In this document: positions 7,502-13,784 of the stretch, one piece after another
How the letters are laid out: every line of letters starts with the position of its first letter
How positions within the stretch are numbered: position 1 is the stretch's first letter
Source: Planctomycetota bacterium
GTDB taxonomy: Bacteria > Planctomycetota > Brocadiia > Brocadiales > Bathyanammoxibiaceae
DNA: 13,784 nucleotides
Direction: 5' to 3'
Assembly (NCBI GenBank): GCA_030623665.1
Contig: JAUXLO010000014.1
Location: forward strand, 1-13,784
Notes under the pieces: generated by a model
Databases searched by the model: none
Told to the model about the DNA's origin: nothing
What the model saw: the letters and a program-made list of their open reading frames with translations, nothing else
Made by a program: the position numbers and the translations under genes

Positions 7502-8392
7502 TTAGAGCCTCTCCACCGCCCGCAATTTTGCACTCCTAGAGCGGATGTTCACTTGAATCTCTTCCTGAGAGGATTGGACCGGTTTCTTGGTAAGGATATG
7601 GTAGATTCCGTCACGAGAACCCTTCAGAAAGGCATGCTTGACTATACGGTCTTCTAGCGATTGAAAACTTATCGCCACCGTGCGACCCCCAGGTCTCTGA
7701 AACCTATAGCAGTTGCCAAGAAATATCTCCAGGCTTTCAAGCTCCTGATTTACGGCGATGCGAAGCGCCTGAAAGACCCTGGTAGCAGGATGTATTCTGC
7801 CTCTTTTCCCCGGAACAGTCCTCGCGATGAGATTTGCCAGCTGGGTAGTTGTTTCAATCGGAGACTCTCTCTTTATCGCCCTGGCTATCCTCCTTGACCA
7901 CCTTTCCTCGCCAAACCTCTTGAAGATATCCGCCAGCTCCTTCTCAGACAGCTTCTCTAGAAGCCTCGCCGCCGTTACCTTCTGAGAACTGTCCATCCTC
8001 ATATCCAGTGGACCTTCCTGCCGGAAACTAAACCCACGCTCCGGCGTGTCGAACTGAAGAGATGACGCCCCAAGGTCGAGGAGTATGCCGTCCACCTTAT
8101 TCCCTTTCACATCCGCTTCCTCTAAAATGGATTCGACATCCCGGTAGTCTGCGCGAAAAAAGCGAGCATTTTTTGCGAAAGGTGCGAGGTATTTCCTTGC
8201 CATCTCTAACGCCCCCTCATCCTTGTCCACACCGAGCAGGAGTCCATCCGGGCCTAACTCCTTTAGTATGGCTTTGGCATGGCCTCCCATGCCCAACGTG
8301 CAGTCTAACACTACTTGACCGGGTCTCGGTCCCAACCACTTAAGCACCTCCTTTAACATCACTGGCTGATGAGGAGACACCTCTAGCTGCAT
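7502..8392 (-). CDS. rsmH: RsmH (MraW), 16S rRNA m4C1402 N4-methyltransferase
   Basis: This 296-residue cytoplasmic enzyme uses S-adenosylmethionine to methylate N4 of C1402 in 16S rRNA near the ribosomal P site. Family blocks are HQPVMLKEVL at 8-17, the SAM-binding LDCTLGMGGHAKAIL at 29-43, LLDLGASSLQFD at 104-115, RGFSFRQEGPLDMRM at 119-133, HPATRVFQALRIAVNQEL at 201-218, ISFQSLEDRIVKHAF at 241-255 and RSRSAKLR at 284-291. The ISFQSLEDR block has Gln where most members have His. The start ATG is 9 bases after the mraZ stop, and no strong ribosome site is seen, so coupling to mraZ is likely. Confidence 0.97.
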   Translation of the reverse strand: MQLEVSPHQPVMLKEVLKWLGPRPGQVVLDCTLGMGGHAKAILKELGPDGLLLGVDKDEGALEMARKYLAPFAKNARFFRADYRDVESILEEADVKGNKVDGILLDLGASSLQFDTPERGFSFRQEGPLDMRMDSSQKVTAARLLEKLSEKELADIFKRFGEERWSRRIARAIKRESPIETTTQLANLIARTVPGKRGRIHPATRVFQALRIAVNQELESLEIFLGNCYRFQRPGGRTVAISFQSLEDRIVKHAFLKGSRDGIYHILTKKPVQSSQEEIQVNIRSRSAKLRAVERL

Positions 8393-8401
8393 AGAAACCG
8401 C

Positions 8402-8848
8402 TTACTGACTTCCCTTGTGTAAGTCTTCCGCCAATTTGTCCAGCTTCTTCGTATTATCCTCGTCCATTCCCTGCCACTTGTCATAGTCCCAAATCTCTAT
8501 CCTGTCCAGCGCACCGATAAGCATTACATCTCTTTTCAAACCAGCATATTCTTTCAGGGGCTGAGGGATCACAATCCTTCCCTGTGGGTCACATGAAATC
8601 CTGAACGCATGTGCGACAAAGGCGCGTTCAAAGTTGCGTCTTGTCTTAGTGAAAGGAAGTCTTTTTACGTTGCTGGTCATAAAGTCATCCCAAAGCCTGG
8701 GAGGGAACATGAACAGACAACCCTCCAGCCCGCGAGTAATATAGAACCCGCTGCCGTCCCTCTTAACAGAAACACATTCCCTGAGAGCTGAGGAGATGGC
8801 AATCCGGTTCTTTTCATCGACCACATGTCTGTAGTTGCCGCTAAACAT
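8402..8848 (-). CDS. mraZ: MraZ, dcw operon transcriptional regulator
   Basis: The 148-residue protein has two SpoVT/AbrB-type DNA-binding repeats. The first is FSGNYRHVVDEKNRIAISS at about 2-20 and the second is ISCDPQGRIVIPQPLKEY at about 84-101, with the usual LEGCLFMFPP link near 41-50. The first repeat has DEKNR where DxKGR is common. MraZ forms a ring of subunits and binds short direct repeats upstream of its own gene, repressing the dcw operon. Matching repeats are present just upstream (8871-8900). It is the first gene of the cluster. No clear Shine-Dalgarno sequence precedes the ATG at 8848. Confidence 0.97.
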   Translation of the reverse strand: MFSGNYRHVVDEKNRIAISSALRECVSVKRDGSGFYITRGLEGCLFMFPPRLWDDFMTSNVKRLPFTKTRRNFERAFVAHAFRISCDPQGRIVIPQPLKEYAGLKRDVMLIGALDRIEIWDYDKWQGMDEDNTKKLDKLAEDLHKGSQ

Positions 8849-8870
8849 GTTTGTTCTTTATGGGACATTA

Positions 8871-8900
8871 AACCACTCTCTACCACTTTCAACCACCAGA
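8871..8900 (-). promoter_or_regulatory. Putative MraZ operator: three 10-bp direct repeats
   Basis: On the plus strand, AACCACTCTC, TACCACTTTC and AACCACCAGA follow each other without a gap, so ACCAC recurs at exactly 10-bp steps (GTGGT on the mraZ strand). Known MraZ operators are three short direct repeats with about one helical turn between them, including AAAGTGG-like boxes in mycoplasmas; the middle box here reads AAAGTGGTAG. It sits 22 bases before the mraZ start and directly after the likely promoter, as expected for self-repression. The box identity is inferred from spacing, position and resemblance. Confidence 0.75.
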
Positions 8901-8928
8901 AGTTTATTGATATTATTGCGATAGTCAA
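8901..8928 (-). promoter_or_regulatory. Putative sigma70-type promoter of the dcw operon
   Basis: On the minus strand, TTGACT (8923-8928) and TAAACT (8901-8906) are separated by 16 bases. This is a good -35 with a moderate -10. It predicts transcription starting near 8894, inside the first MraZ box, with a leader of about 46 bases before mraZ. Confidence 0.5.
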
Positions 8929-8982
8929 CTATTTTCTTTAAGATTTCTTAGGATTTAGGTGTATCTTGACCAATTGCGCCGC

Positions 8983-8999
8983 ACTATACAACATATAGT
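8983..8999. promoter_or_regulatory. 17-bp dyad in the mraZ-queA intergenic region
   Basis: ACTATA, five bases (CAACA), then TATAGT form a perfect inverted repeat between the divergent mraZ and queA genes. The right arm is also a fair -10 (TATAGT) for queA, and TTGACC at 8966-8971 is a possible -35, but their 22-base spacing is too long for a standard promoter. It may be an operator or a chance AT-rich palindrome. Confidence 0.3.
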
Positions 9000-9079
9000 A
9001 CCGTTTGCAACAGAATTTCTTAAAAATGTTTCAACGTGATTTGCCTCCGTCAAGGCAAGGCAATACAATGGGGGATATT

Positions 9080-10138
9080 ATGGCTGTAAACAAGGAACAA
9101 CTCACTGCCCTCTATGGCTATCCCCTATGCAAGAAACTTGTAGCCCAGCACCCACCAACCGAGAGAGACGCTTCAAGACTTATGGTACTTCACCGGGTCA
9201 CGGGAAAAGTAGAGCATCGCAACTTCTCTGATGTGGTACATTATCTGCGGCAGGGGGATGCACTGGTACTGAACGACTCCAGGGTCATACCTGCCAGACT
9301 GATTGGCAGCAGAACGACGGGGGGCAACGTGAGAGTACTGCTGGTGGAAAGGCTAGGACGTGGAAGGTGGAGGGTGCTGCTAGAGGCTCGGGGAAAACCC
9401 TTTATGGGAGAAGAGGTCCATTTCGATGGCGGGCCACTTGCAGGGACGCTGTTGGAGAGGCTGTCGGCCAGGGAATGGGTCATGGGTTTTGAGTCCGATG
9501 AAGCTGTCTGGAAGATAATAAACACGTTCGGAAGGATGCCCCTACCTCCATACATCAAGCGCCCCATTAAGAATGATCCCTTTTTGCTTGAAGACAGCGA
9601 GCGATACCAGTCCGTCTTTGCATCCAAACCTGGCTCCATCGCAGCACCCACAGCCGGGCTTCACTTTACACAGCAGCTATTGGAGAGAATCAGACGAATG
9701 GGTGTAGAGGTTATCTATATCACCCTTCATGTAGGCCTGGGCACGTTCATGCCCATAAGGTCATCCGTCATAACGCGTCACAAGATGGAGAAGGAGTACT
9801 ACGAGTTGGGCATAGATGTCGCACGTAGATTGAACAAAGTGCGTGAGCGCGGCGGCAGAGTTGTTGCGGTCGGCTCAACATGTTGCCGTGTCCTTGAGAC
9901 ACTCGCACAAGGAGGCGGGATTAAGGCATCCAAAGGCTGGACTAATTTATTCATTCATCCTCCTTACAGGTTTAAAGCGGTGGATATGCTGTTGACCAAT
10001 CTACACCTTCCCAAGACGACACTGCTTGTGCTTGTAGCCACCTTTGCGGACCGGGCCAAGGTCTTGAAGGCCTACGCCGAGGCAGAGAAGAAGGGCTACA
10101 GGTTTTACAGCTACGGCGACGCCATGTTAATAGTCTAA
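9080..10138 (+). CDS. queA: QueA, S-adenosylmethionine:tRNA ribosyltransferase-isomerase
   Basis: This cytoplasmic enzyme transfers the ribosyl part of S-adenosylmethionine to preQ1 in tRNA to form epoxyqueuosine, the next-to-last stage of queuosine synthesis. From the ATG at 9080 it is 352 residues, close to family length. Marks are QHPPTERDASRL at about 23-34, VLNDSRVIPARL at 63-74, FGRMPLPPYI at about 150-159, GSIAAPTAGLHFT at 185-197, LHVGLGTF at 216-223 and TNLHLPKTTLL at about 306-316. GGGGGA lies 5 bases before this ATG. An ATG at 9068 is also usable, and the frame is open back to a TTG at 9005, but that extension adds no family sequence. The usual GTTSVRTLE-like block reads GSTCCRVLE here. 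It is divergent from the dcw operon. Confidence 0.96.
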   Translation: MAVNKEQLTALYGYPLCKKLVAQHPPTERDASRLMVLHRVTGKVEHRNFSDVVHYLRQGDALVLNDSRVIPARLIGSRTTGGNVRVLLVERLGRGRWRVLLEARGKPFMGEEVHFDGGPLAGTLLERLSAREWVMGFESDEAVWKIINTFGRMPLPPYIKRPIKNDPFLLEDSERYQSVFASKPGSIAAPTAGLHFTQQLLERIRRMGVEVIYITLHVGLGTFMPIRSSVITRHKMEKEYYELGIDVARRLNKVRERGGRVVAVGSTCCRVLETLAQGGGIKASKGWTNLFIHPPYRFKAVDMLLTNLHLPKTTLLVLVATFADRAKVLKAYAEAEKKGYRFYSYGDAMLIV

Positions 10139-10176
10139 AAATATTCTGACATCTATTTGCAGATAAGCAATAAGCT

Positions 10177-10204
10177 TTTACACTAAATGTAAGTTTCTTA
10201 TAAA
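10177..10204 (+). promoter_or_regulatory. Putative anmK promoter, placed for a leaderless mRNA
   Basis: TTTACA (10177-10182) and TATAAA (10199-10204), each 5 of 6 to consensus, are 16 bases apart. The expected transcription start is about 10211, one to three bases before the anmK ATG at 10213. TTACA and TGTAA at 10178-10192 also form a small inverted repeat over the -35 element. Confidence 0.55.
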
Positions 10205-10212
10205 AAACACCC

Positions 10213-11481
10213 ATGACTGCAAAACCAGGAACAAAACCGGACACCAAGCGCACTATACGTAATGTAATTGGTCTTATGTCTGGAACGTCGTCGGACGGTG
10301 TGTCTGCCTGCCTGGTGGAGATCGCGGGGAATTATCTGGACACCCGGGTAGAACTCAAGGCCTACGAGACCTATCCCTACGAAAAGTCCCTGAGGGAGAC
10401 CCTCCTGAGCCTAACGAATACAGCACAGGCACCGGTAGAGGACATAGCGAGATTGAACATACTCCTAGGCAAGACCCTTGCCGGTGCGGCAACAGACGTG
10501 GCCAAAAAGGCAGACATCCCCTTAAAACAGATAGACCTGATAGGGTCCCATGGCCACACTGTCGTCCACAAACCACGAATATACCAAAAGGACTTTCATC
10601 AAAAGGGCCATAATGAAACGTACGGAAGAGACTTCTCCTTTACCCTGCAGATAGGTGAACCGTCCGTCATAGCACAGGAAACCGGCATAACCACTGTGGC
10701 TGATTTCAGGATGGGCGACGTTGCCGCCGGCGGCAGCGGTGCACCGCTCGTCCCGTACGTGGATTACTTGCTTTTTAGGCACTCCGCATTCTCCAGAGCC
10801 ATACAAAATATCGGCGGCATAGCAAACGTCACCTTTCTTCCGCGTGACTGTACCATGAACGACATAATCGCCTTCGACACGGGTCCGGGCAACATGATAA
10901 TGGACCGCATCACCCAGATAATCACCCATGCAGAATGCGACTATGACGAGGGCGGCAGACTGGCACAAAAAGGTGAGGTAGACGAGACCCTTCTGTCGAG
11001 TCTCATGGGCCACCCGTATCTGGCAAAGAACTTGGCCAAGAGCACAGGCAGAGAGGATTTTGGGACACAATTCACCGACAGATTATATAAGGAGGCAAGG
11101 GCAAGGTCGTGCGATGACTACTCTATATTGACCACGGTGACCGCCTTTACCGCAAGGTCAATCGCAGATGGTTACAAAAGGTTTATCATGCCCCGGCATG
11201 AGATATCAGAGGTGATACTATGCGGCGGCGGGAGCAAGAATCATACACTGGTCAGATTCCTTAGAGGATTTCTCGGGGAAATCCCGGTGCGCACGGTAGA
11301 GGATCTTGGCATACCCTCACAGGCCAAGGAGCCTCTAAGCTTTGCCGTACTTGCCAACGAGGCTATCTGTGGAAACCCTGGGAATATCCCCAGCGCCACG
11401 GGAGCGGGTGAGAGGGCGGTGCTGGGAAAGGTTATTCCCGGAAGAAACTGGAAAGACATCACACAGTGGGGAAACTTATAA
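10213..11481 (+). CDS. anmK: AnmK, anhydro-N-acetylmuramic acid kinase
   Basis: The 422-residue product is a cytoplasmic ATP-dependent kinase that opens and phosphorylates 1,6-anhydro-MurNAc to MurNAc-6-phosphate in peptidoglycan recycling. Marks are IGLMSGTSSDGVSA at 19-32, IGSHGHTVVHKP at 110-121, LQIGEPSVIAQ at 145-155, DFRMGDVAAGGSGAPLVP at 164-181 (a block thought to include the catalytic aspartate), NIGGIANVTFLP at 199-210, FDTGPGNMIMD at 221-231, and CGGGSKNHTLVRFL at 337-350. About 15 extra residues lie at 122-141 compared with the short loop I expect before LQIG. There is no Shine-Dalgarno sequence, which fits the leaderless promoter geometry. It links recycling to the neighbouring synthesis cluster. 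Confidence 0.96.
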   Translation: MTAKPGTKPDTKRTIRNVIGLMSGTSSDGVSACLVEIAGNYLDTRVELKAYETYPYEKSLRETLLSLTNTAQAPVEDIARLNILLGKTLAGAATDVAKKADIPLKQIDLIGSHGHTVVHKPRIYQKDFHQKGHNETYGRDFSFTLQIGEPSVIAQETGITTVADFRMGDVAAGGSGAPLVPYVDYLLFRHSAFSRAIQNIGGIANVTFLPRDCTMNDIIAFDTGPGNMIMDRITQIITHAECDYDEGGRLAQKGEVDETLLSSLMGHPYLAKNLAKSTGREDFGTQFTDRLYKEARARSCDDYSILTTVTAFTARSIADGYKRFIMPRHEISEVILCGGGSKNHTLVRFLRGFLGEIPVRTVEDLGIPSQAKEPLSFAVLANEAICGNPGNIPSATGAGERAVLGKVIPGRNWKDITQWGNL

Positions 11482-11533
11482 CAAAAAACAATAGCTATAA
11501 TGTATCCGACGGTCCAAGATCCGGTAACTGCTT

Positions 11534-12673
11534 CTATTTCCTCGTCACACACCCTCCCTCATGGAGATCGAAGGTGTTGCCCCTCCAGGTAACCTCATTT
11601 ACAAATAGCCCCCAACACCAGACCGTAAATATTACCAGATCAAACAGAGGCAAAAGTACAAAGTGACCAAGACTACTTTTCTCTTCAAGGTATTTGACGT
11701 TGATGACCAGGGCGGTGAAGTACCTGGCGAACAGGTGTGAGAAAAACAATACAACCGAAAACCCGGAAAAACTGCTTACTATCAAGAGAACTATAGAGAA
11801 AGGGGTCCCCATGGTAAAGGTCCTGAGGAAATATCCCTTGGGGCGGCATACCCTAATCGTACTGACCCATCTCAACAAATGTAAAATCTGATCCCAAAAT
11901 CTACACTTCTGCATCTCGGTAAGCACCACGTAGTTTGAAATATTTAACTTATAACCTGCGTTAATCATCCGCTGTCCCATCTGGTAGTCTTCTGCTATAT
12001 AATCTGCCAGGGGCGAAAACCCGTCGATTTCTTCCAGAACCTTTCTTTTTATGGCAACGGTGGCTCCAAAGGCAAAGTTCATGCCCAGGGTATGAGCCAC
12101 AAGCGCCGAGGGCAGAAAATCGCAGTTAACGAAAAACGTCTCGACTGCGGAGGCAAGCCCAAAAGGGTTTCTAACCTTATAAACACAGGTTGCGCCTCCC
12201 ACACCAGGGTCTTTCAACTCAGAAACAATCCTCCTTAAATAATTCGGCCCTACCTTGGTGTCGCTGTCGTTTATAACAATTACCTCGTTCCGGGCCTTTG
12301 CATACATATTATTTAGATTACATACCTTCAGGTTTGGGCCTATGGCCTCCCCGGAAACTACAAACTTTATGTCCTTCTCGGGAAACTCTTTTATAAGCCT
12401 TTCTACGACAGGCGCCACCGGGTCGTTATCGTGGTTTACACCAAAGATTACTTGGTAGCTTGGGTAATCCTGTTTCAGGTGGCTGAGAAGATTTTCGTAA
12501 ATTCCATCCTCTAACCCATTTAAGGGCTTTAGTACGGTTACCGGTGGCAGGTAGTTCCCGCCCGATGGCTTCTGTCTTAAGAAGCGCATCGTGCAAAAAA
12601 GGGAGAAGAAATAGTACAGCATTGAGATAAGAACTACCGATGCCAAAAGGAGTTTAATAATGGAAATAATCAT
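11534..12673 (-). CDS. hpnI: GT21-type glycosyltransferase, HpnI-like (hopanoid GlcNAc transferase)
   Basis: This 379-residue membrane glycosyltransferase has an N-terminal membrane helix (about 4-27), a GT-A catalytic domain and two C-terminal hydrophobic segments (about 289-315 and 337-357). The catalytic domain shows TVLKPLNGLED at 46-56, D82 and D84 in GVNHDNDP, the DSD motif at 136-138, AEDYQMGQRM at 227-236 and HLLRW at 265-269. This order is that of ceramide glucosyltransferase-like GT21 enzymes. Bacterial HpnI of this type adds N-acetylglucosamine to bacteriohopanetetrol, the best match from memory; a glycolipid acceptor other than a hopanoid is possible. The usual Q/R of the QxxRW motif is His here. 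It converges on anmK (52-base gap) and diverges from the PLC-like gene. Confidence 0.8.
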   Translation of the reverse strand: MIISIIKLLLASVVLISMLYYFFSLFCTMRFLRQKPSGGNYLPPVTVLKPLNGLEDGIYENLLSHLKQDYPSYQVIFGVNHDNDPVAPVVERLIKEFPEKDIKFVVSGEAIGPNLKVCNLNNMYAKARNEVIVINDSDTKVGPNYLRRIVSELKDPGVGGATCVYKVRNPFGLASAVETFFVNCDFLPSALVAHTLGMNFAFGATVAIKRKVLEEIDGFSPLADYIAEDYQMGQRMINAGYKLNISNYVVLTEMQKCRFWDQILHLLRWVSTIRVCRPKGYFLRTFTMGTPFSIVLLIVSSFSGFSVVLFFSHLFARYFTALVINVKYLEEKSSLGHFVLLPLFDLVIFTVWCWGLFVNEVTWRGNTFDLHEGGCVTRK

Positions 12674-12704
12674 ATAAGATACTCATACCGTGCATGTACA
12701 GTGG

Positions 12705-12724
12705 AGAATTCTATTGACAATTCT
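12705..12724. promoter_or_regulatory. 20-bp dyad over divergent -35 elements (operator candidate)
   Basis: AGAATT, eight bases, then AATTCT form a perfect 6-bp inverted repeat. The spacer holds TTGACA for the rightward gene, overlapped by TTGTCA on the other strand for the leftward hpnI-like gene. One bound protein could therefore control both directions. The regulator is unknown. Confidence 0.4.
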
Positions 12725-12742
12725 AACCCCCGAAAATATACA
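12714..12742 (+). promoter_or_regulatory. Putative promoter of the rightward PLC-like gene
   Basis: A perfect -35 TTGACA (12714-12719) lies 17 bases before TATACA (12737-12742). The predicted start is near 12749, leaving a leader of about 134 bases. That leader contains a second TATAAT at 12811-12816 without a good -35 and a 16-codon ORF from ATG 12765 with no ribosome site. Confidence 0.5.
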
Positions 12743-12882
12743 TAATACTATTGGAACCAGAAAGATGTTGGAGATGAAAATACCCCTCCTCTTAAGGCCC
12801 TGGGTAGAGGTATAATTGGTCATATATAACCATGTAAGGGCCAATTGTCAAGGAACGGATTTCTTTAGATAAAGGGGACACC

Positions 12883-13758
12883 GTGGACTGGGGAACTCAT
12901 GTCGTATTAGCCGCAAAGTTACTTGAGAGTTGTGACCTCGACAAGGGAAGCGCCATATATTCAGTAATTCCTGTAATAGACAAAGAACCCCCACATTTTC
13001 ACAGGGTTTATGCACATATATTGGCCAATCAACCCGAATTTCTTGATGTGGCTATGGATGTTTTTGGCTGCCAAGAGGTGAAGGACAGGGATTTTCCGGC
13101 ACTCAGAAAAAGGGTAGAAGGTGAGGTGCAAGACCTAAGGCGCAAGTTAGAATCAATGCAGTCAGACGGTTATGACGCTAGACACCATATAGAGAACAAA
13201 ATATACGCCTACAAGAGGATAGTTGAAGAGACCCCGATCTTTATCAGACACGCCGATGCAGCCGTGGATATAGTAGGCGATAAAAATATTCGTAACATAA
13301 GCAGACACAAGATGAGCGCCGCCGTCAGCCTGCTGAGCCATATATACTTTGACCTCTGGAACAATCCAGTTCAGGTCTTTCTCCCAGAAAGCTCGTACTG
13401 TTCGGCCCAGTGGGAGTTCTGGATGAATATAGACTACATGAAGTTTCGCTCAGAGTTCTACAAGCCACAGAGCATAAATGCATTTAGAAGGGAAATAGCC
13501 GCCTCTCCGGTTTGGAACAAAAAGTTGGCGCCAGAGGCCATGATAAAGGCAATGATTATACGGGTTGGTGAGGGTGGCAAGCCGAATATTCCTTATGAGG
13601 TGGTAGACCAGGGAATCAGGGATTTTATGAGATATATGGACATAAATGAATATCAAAGAGCCGATGAAGAATTGGCTTTCTGCCACGAATTGGAGAATAC
13701 CGTACGGGAGAGCATATCCAGGCATTATAAAAAAGCCGACAATACAACCACCCGCTAG
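12883..13758 (+). CDS. Unknown protein with features of the zinc-dependent phospholipase C fold
   Basis: This 291-residue protein starts at GTG 12883, with AAAGGGGA about 4 bases upstream. I do not recognise it with certainty. It begins MDWGTH, has D33 followed by clustered histidines (H38, H40, H45), H123, H142, and H153-x-x-x-D157 followed by a proline (SHIYFDLWNNP). An N-terminal Trp, scattered His/Asp and a HxxxD helix are the pattern of metal ligands in the zinc-dependent phospholipase C/S1 nuclease fold. The span at about 75-115 is charged and may be coiled. No signal peptide is visible, so unlike secreted phospholipases it is probably cytoplasmic. The hpnI-like gene beside it hints at lipids, but substrate and activity are unproven. 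Confidence 0.75.
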   Translation: MDWGTHVVLAAKLLESCDLDKGSAIYSVIPVIDKEPPHFHRVYAHILANQPEFLDVAMDVFGCQEVKDRDFPALRKRVEGEVQDLRRKLESMQSDGYDARHHIENKIYAYKRIVEETPIFIRHADAAVDIVGDKNIRNISRHKMSAAVSLLSHIYFDLWNNPVQVFLPESSYCSAQWEFWMNIDYMKFRSEFYKPQSINAFRREIAASPVWNKKLAPEAMIKAMIIRVGEGGKPNIPYEVVDQGIRDFMRYMDINEYQRADEELAFCHELENTVRESISRHYKKADNTTTR

Positions 13759-13769
13759 AGGAGTACCAA

Positions 13770-13784
13770 GTGTTGCATTCGGAG
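13770..13784 (+). CDS. Possible start of the next gene, cut by window end
   Basis: AGGAG (13759-13763) directly follows the preceding stop codon and lies 6 bases before GTG at 13770. Only five codons (GTG TTG CAT TCG GAG) are in the window, so no product can be named. The spacing suggests co-transcription with the PLC-like gene. Confidence 0.35.

Noticed and set aside
9041..9058. TTGCC-N8-GGCAA hairpin before queA, considered as a preQ1 riboswitch or leader structure
   Set aside because: A five-base stem alone is common by chance, and I could not find the C-rich loop and A-rich tail of a preQ1-I riboswitch.
9005..9079. Longer QueA N-terminus from a TTG codon
   Set aside because: The 25 added residues match nothing in QueA, and a better-placed ATG with GGGGGA upstream exists at 9080.
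10139..10176. Possible terminator after queA
   Set aside because: Only a four-base stem (TTGC/GCAA) with a weak T stretch, not enough for a rho-independent terminator.
10522..11070. Minus-strand ORF of 182 codons inside anmK
   Set aside because: It is antisense to conserved AnmK motifs; its length is explained by the codon pattern of the real gene.
11482..11533. Terminator expected between the convergent anmK and hpnI-like genes
   Set aside because: No GC-rich stem with a T run is visible on either strand in this 52-base gap.
12765..12815. 16-codon upstream ORF in the leader of the PLC-like gene
   Set aside because: No ribosome site, no amino-acid run suggesting attenuation, and no overlap with the main start.

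Overview
The window holds most of a bacterial division and cell wall (dcw) cluster, read right to left on the minus strand from mraZ (about 8848) to a truncated ftsW (running off position 1). To its right lie four genes that are not dcw genes: queA and anmK on the plus strand, a GT21/HpnI-like glycosyltransferase on the minus strand, and an unrecognised, possibly phospholipase C-fold protein on the plus strand.

Minus strand, in transcription order: mraZ, rsmH, ftsL, a tiny zinc-knuckle ORF, a 113-residue protein of unknown function, ftsI, murE, a possible 30-codon ORF, a small zinc-ribbon protein, murF, mraY, ftsW. Genes overlap or are mostly separated by 0 to 92 bases, and I see no convincing terminator inside the series, so it is probably one operon. 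Its likely promoter lies at 8901-8928, followed by three ACCAC repeats (GTGGT on the transcribed strand) at exact 10-bp spacing, which look like the operator of MraZ. The set covers regulation (MraZ), 16S rRNA methylation (RsmH), septal synthesis (FtsL, FtsI, FtsW) and cytoplasmic precursor synthesis up to lipid I (MurE, MurF, MraY). MurE carries the DNPR motif of meso-diaminopimelate-adding enzymes, so the wall is probably of the mDAP type. AnmK recycles anhydro-MurNAc and so belongs to the same physiology, though it has its own promoter, which seems to give a leaderless mRNA.

Organism: a bacterium of moderate GC, with Gram-negative-type mDAP peptidoglycan and probable composite hopanoid synthesis (HpnI-like). 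Several genes lack a clear Shine-Dalgarno sequence. A peptidoglycan-making planctomycete of the anammox type (Brocadiales) fits this mix, but other Gram-negative phyla are not excluded and the assignment is low confidence.

The least explained parts are the three small proteins inserted in the dcw cluster (two with paired cysteines, one with no recognisable domain), the apparent frame change in the first of them, and the divergent hpnI/PLC-like control region with a 20-bp dyad over overlapping -35 elements. There is no gene-free stretch longer than 300 bases. The largest gaps are 8849-9079 and 12674-12882, and both contain promoter-like and dyad sequences. No tRNA, rRNA, CRISPR array or insertion sequence was seen.
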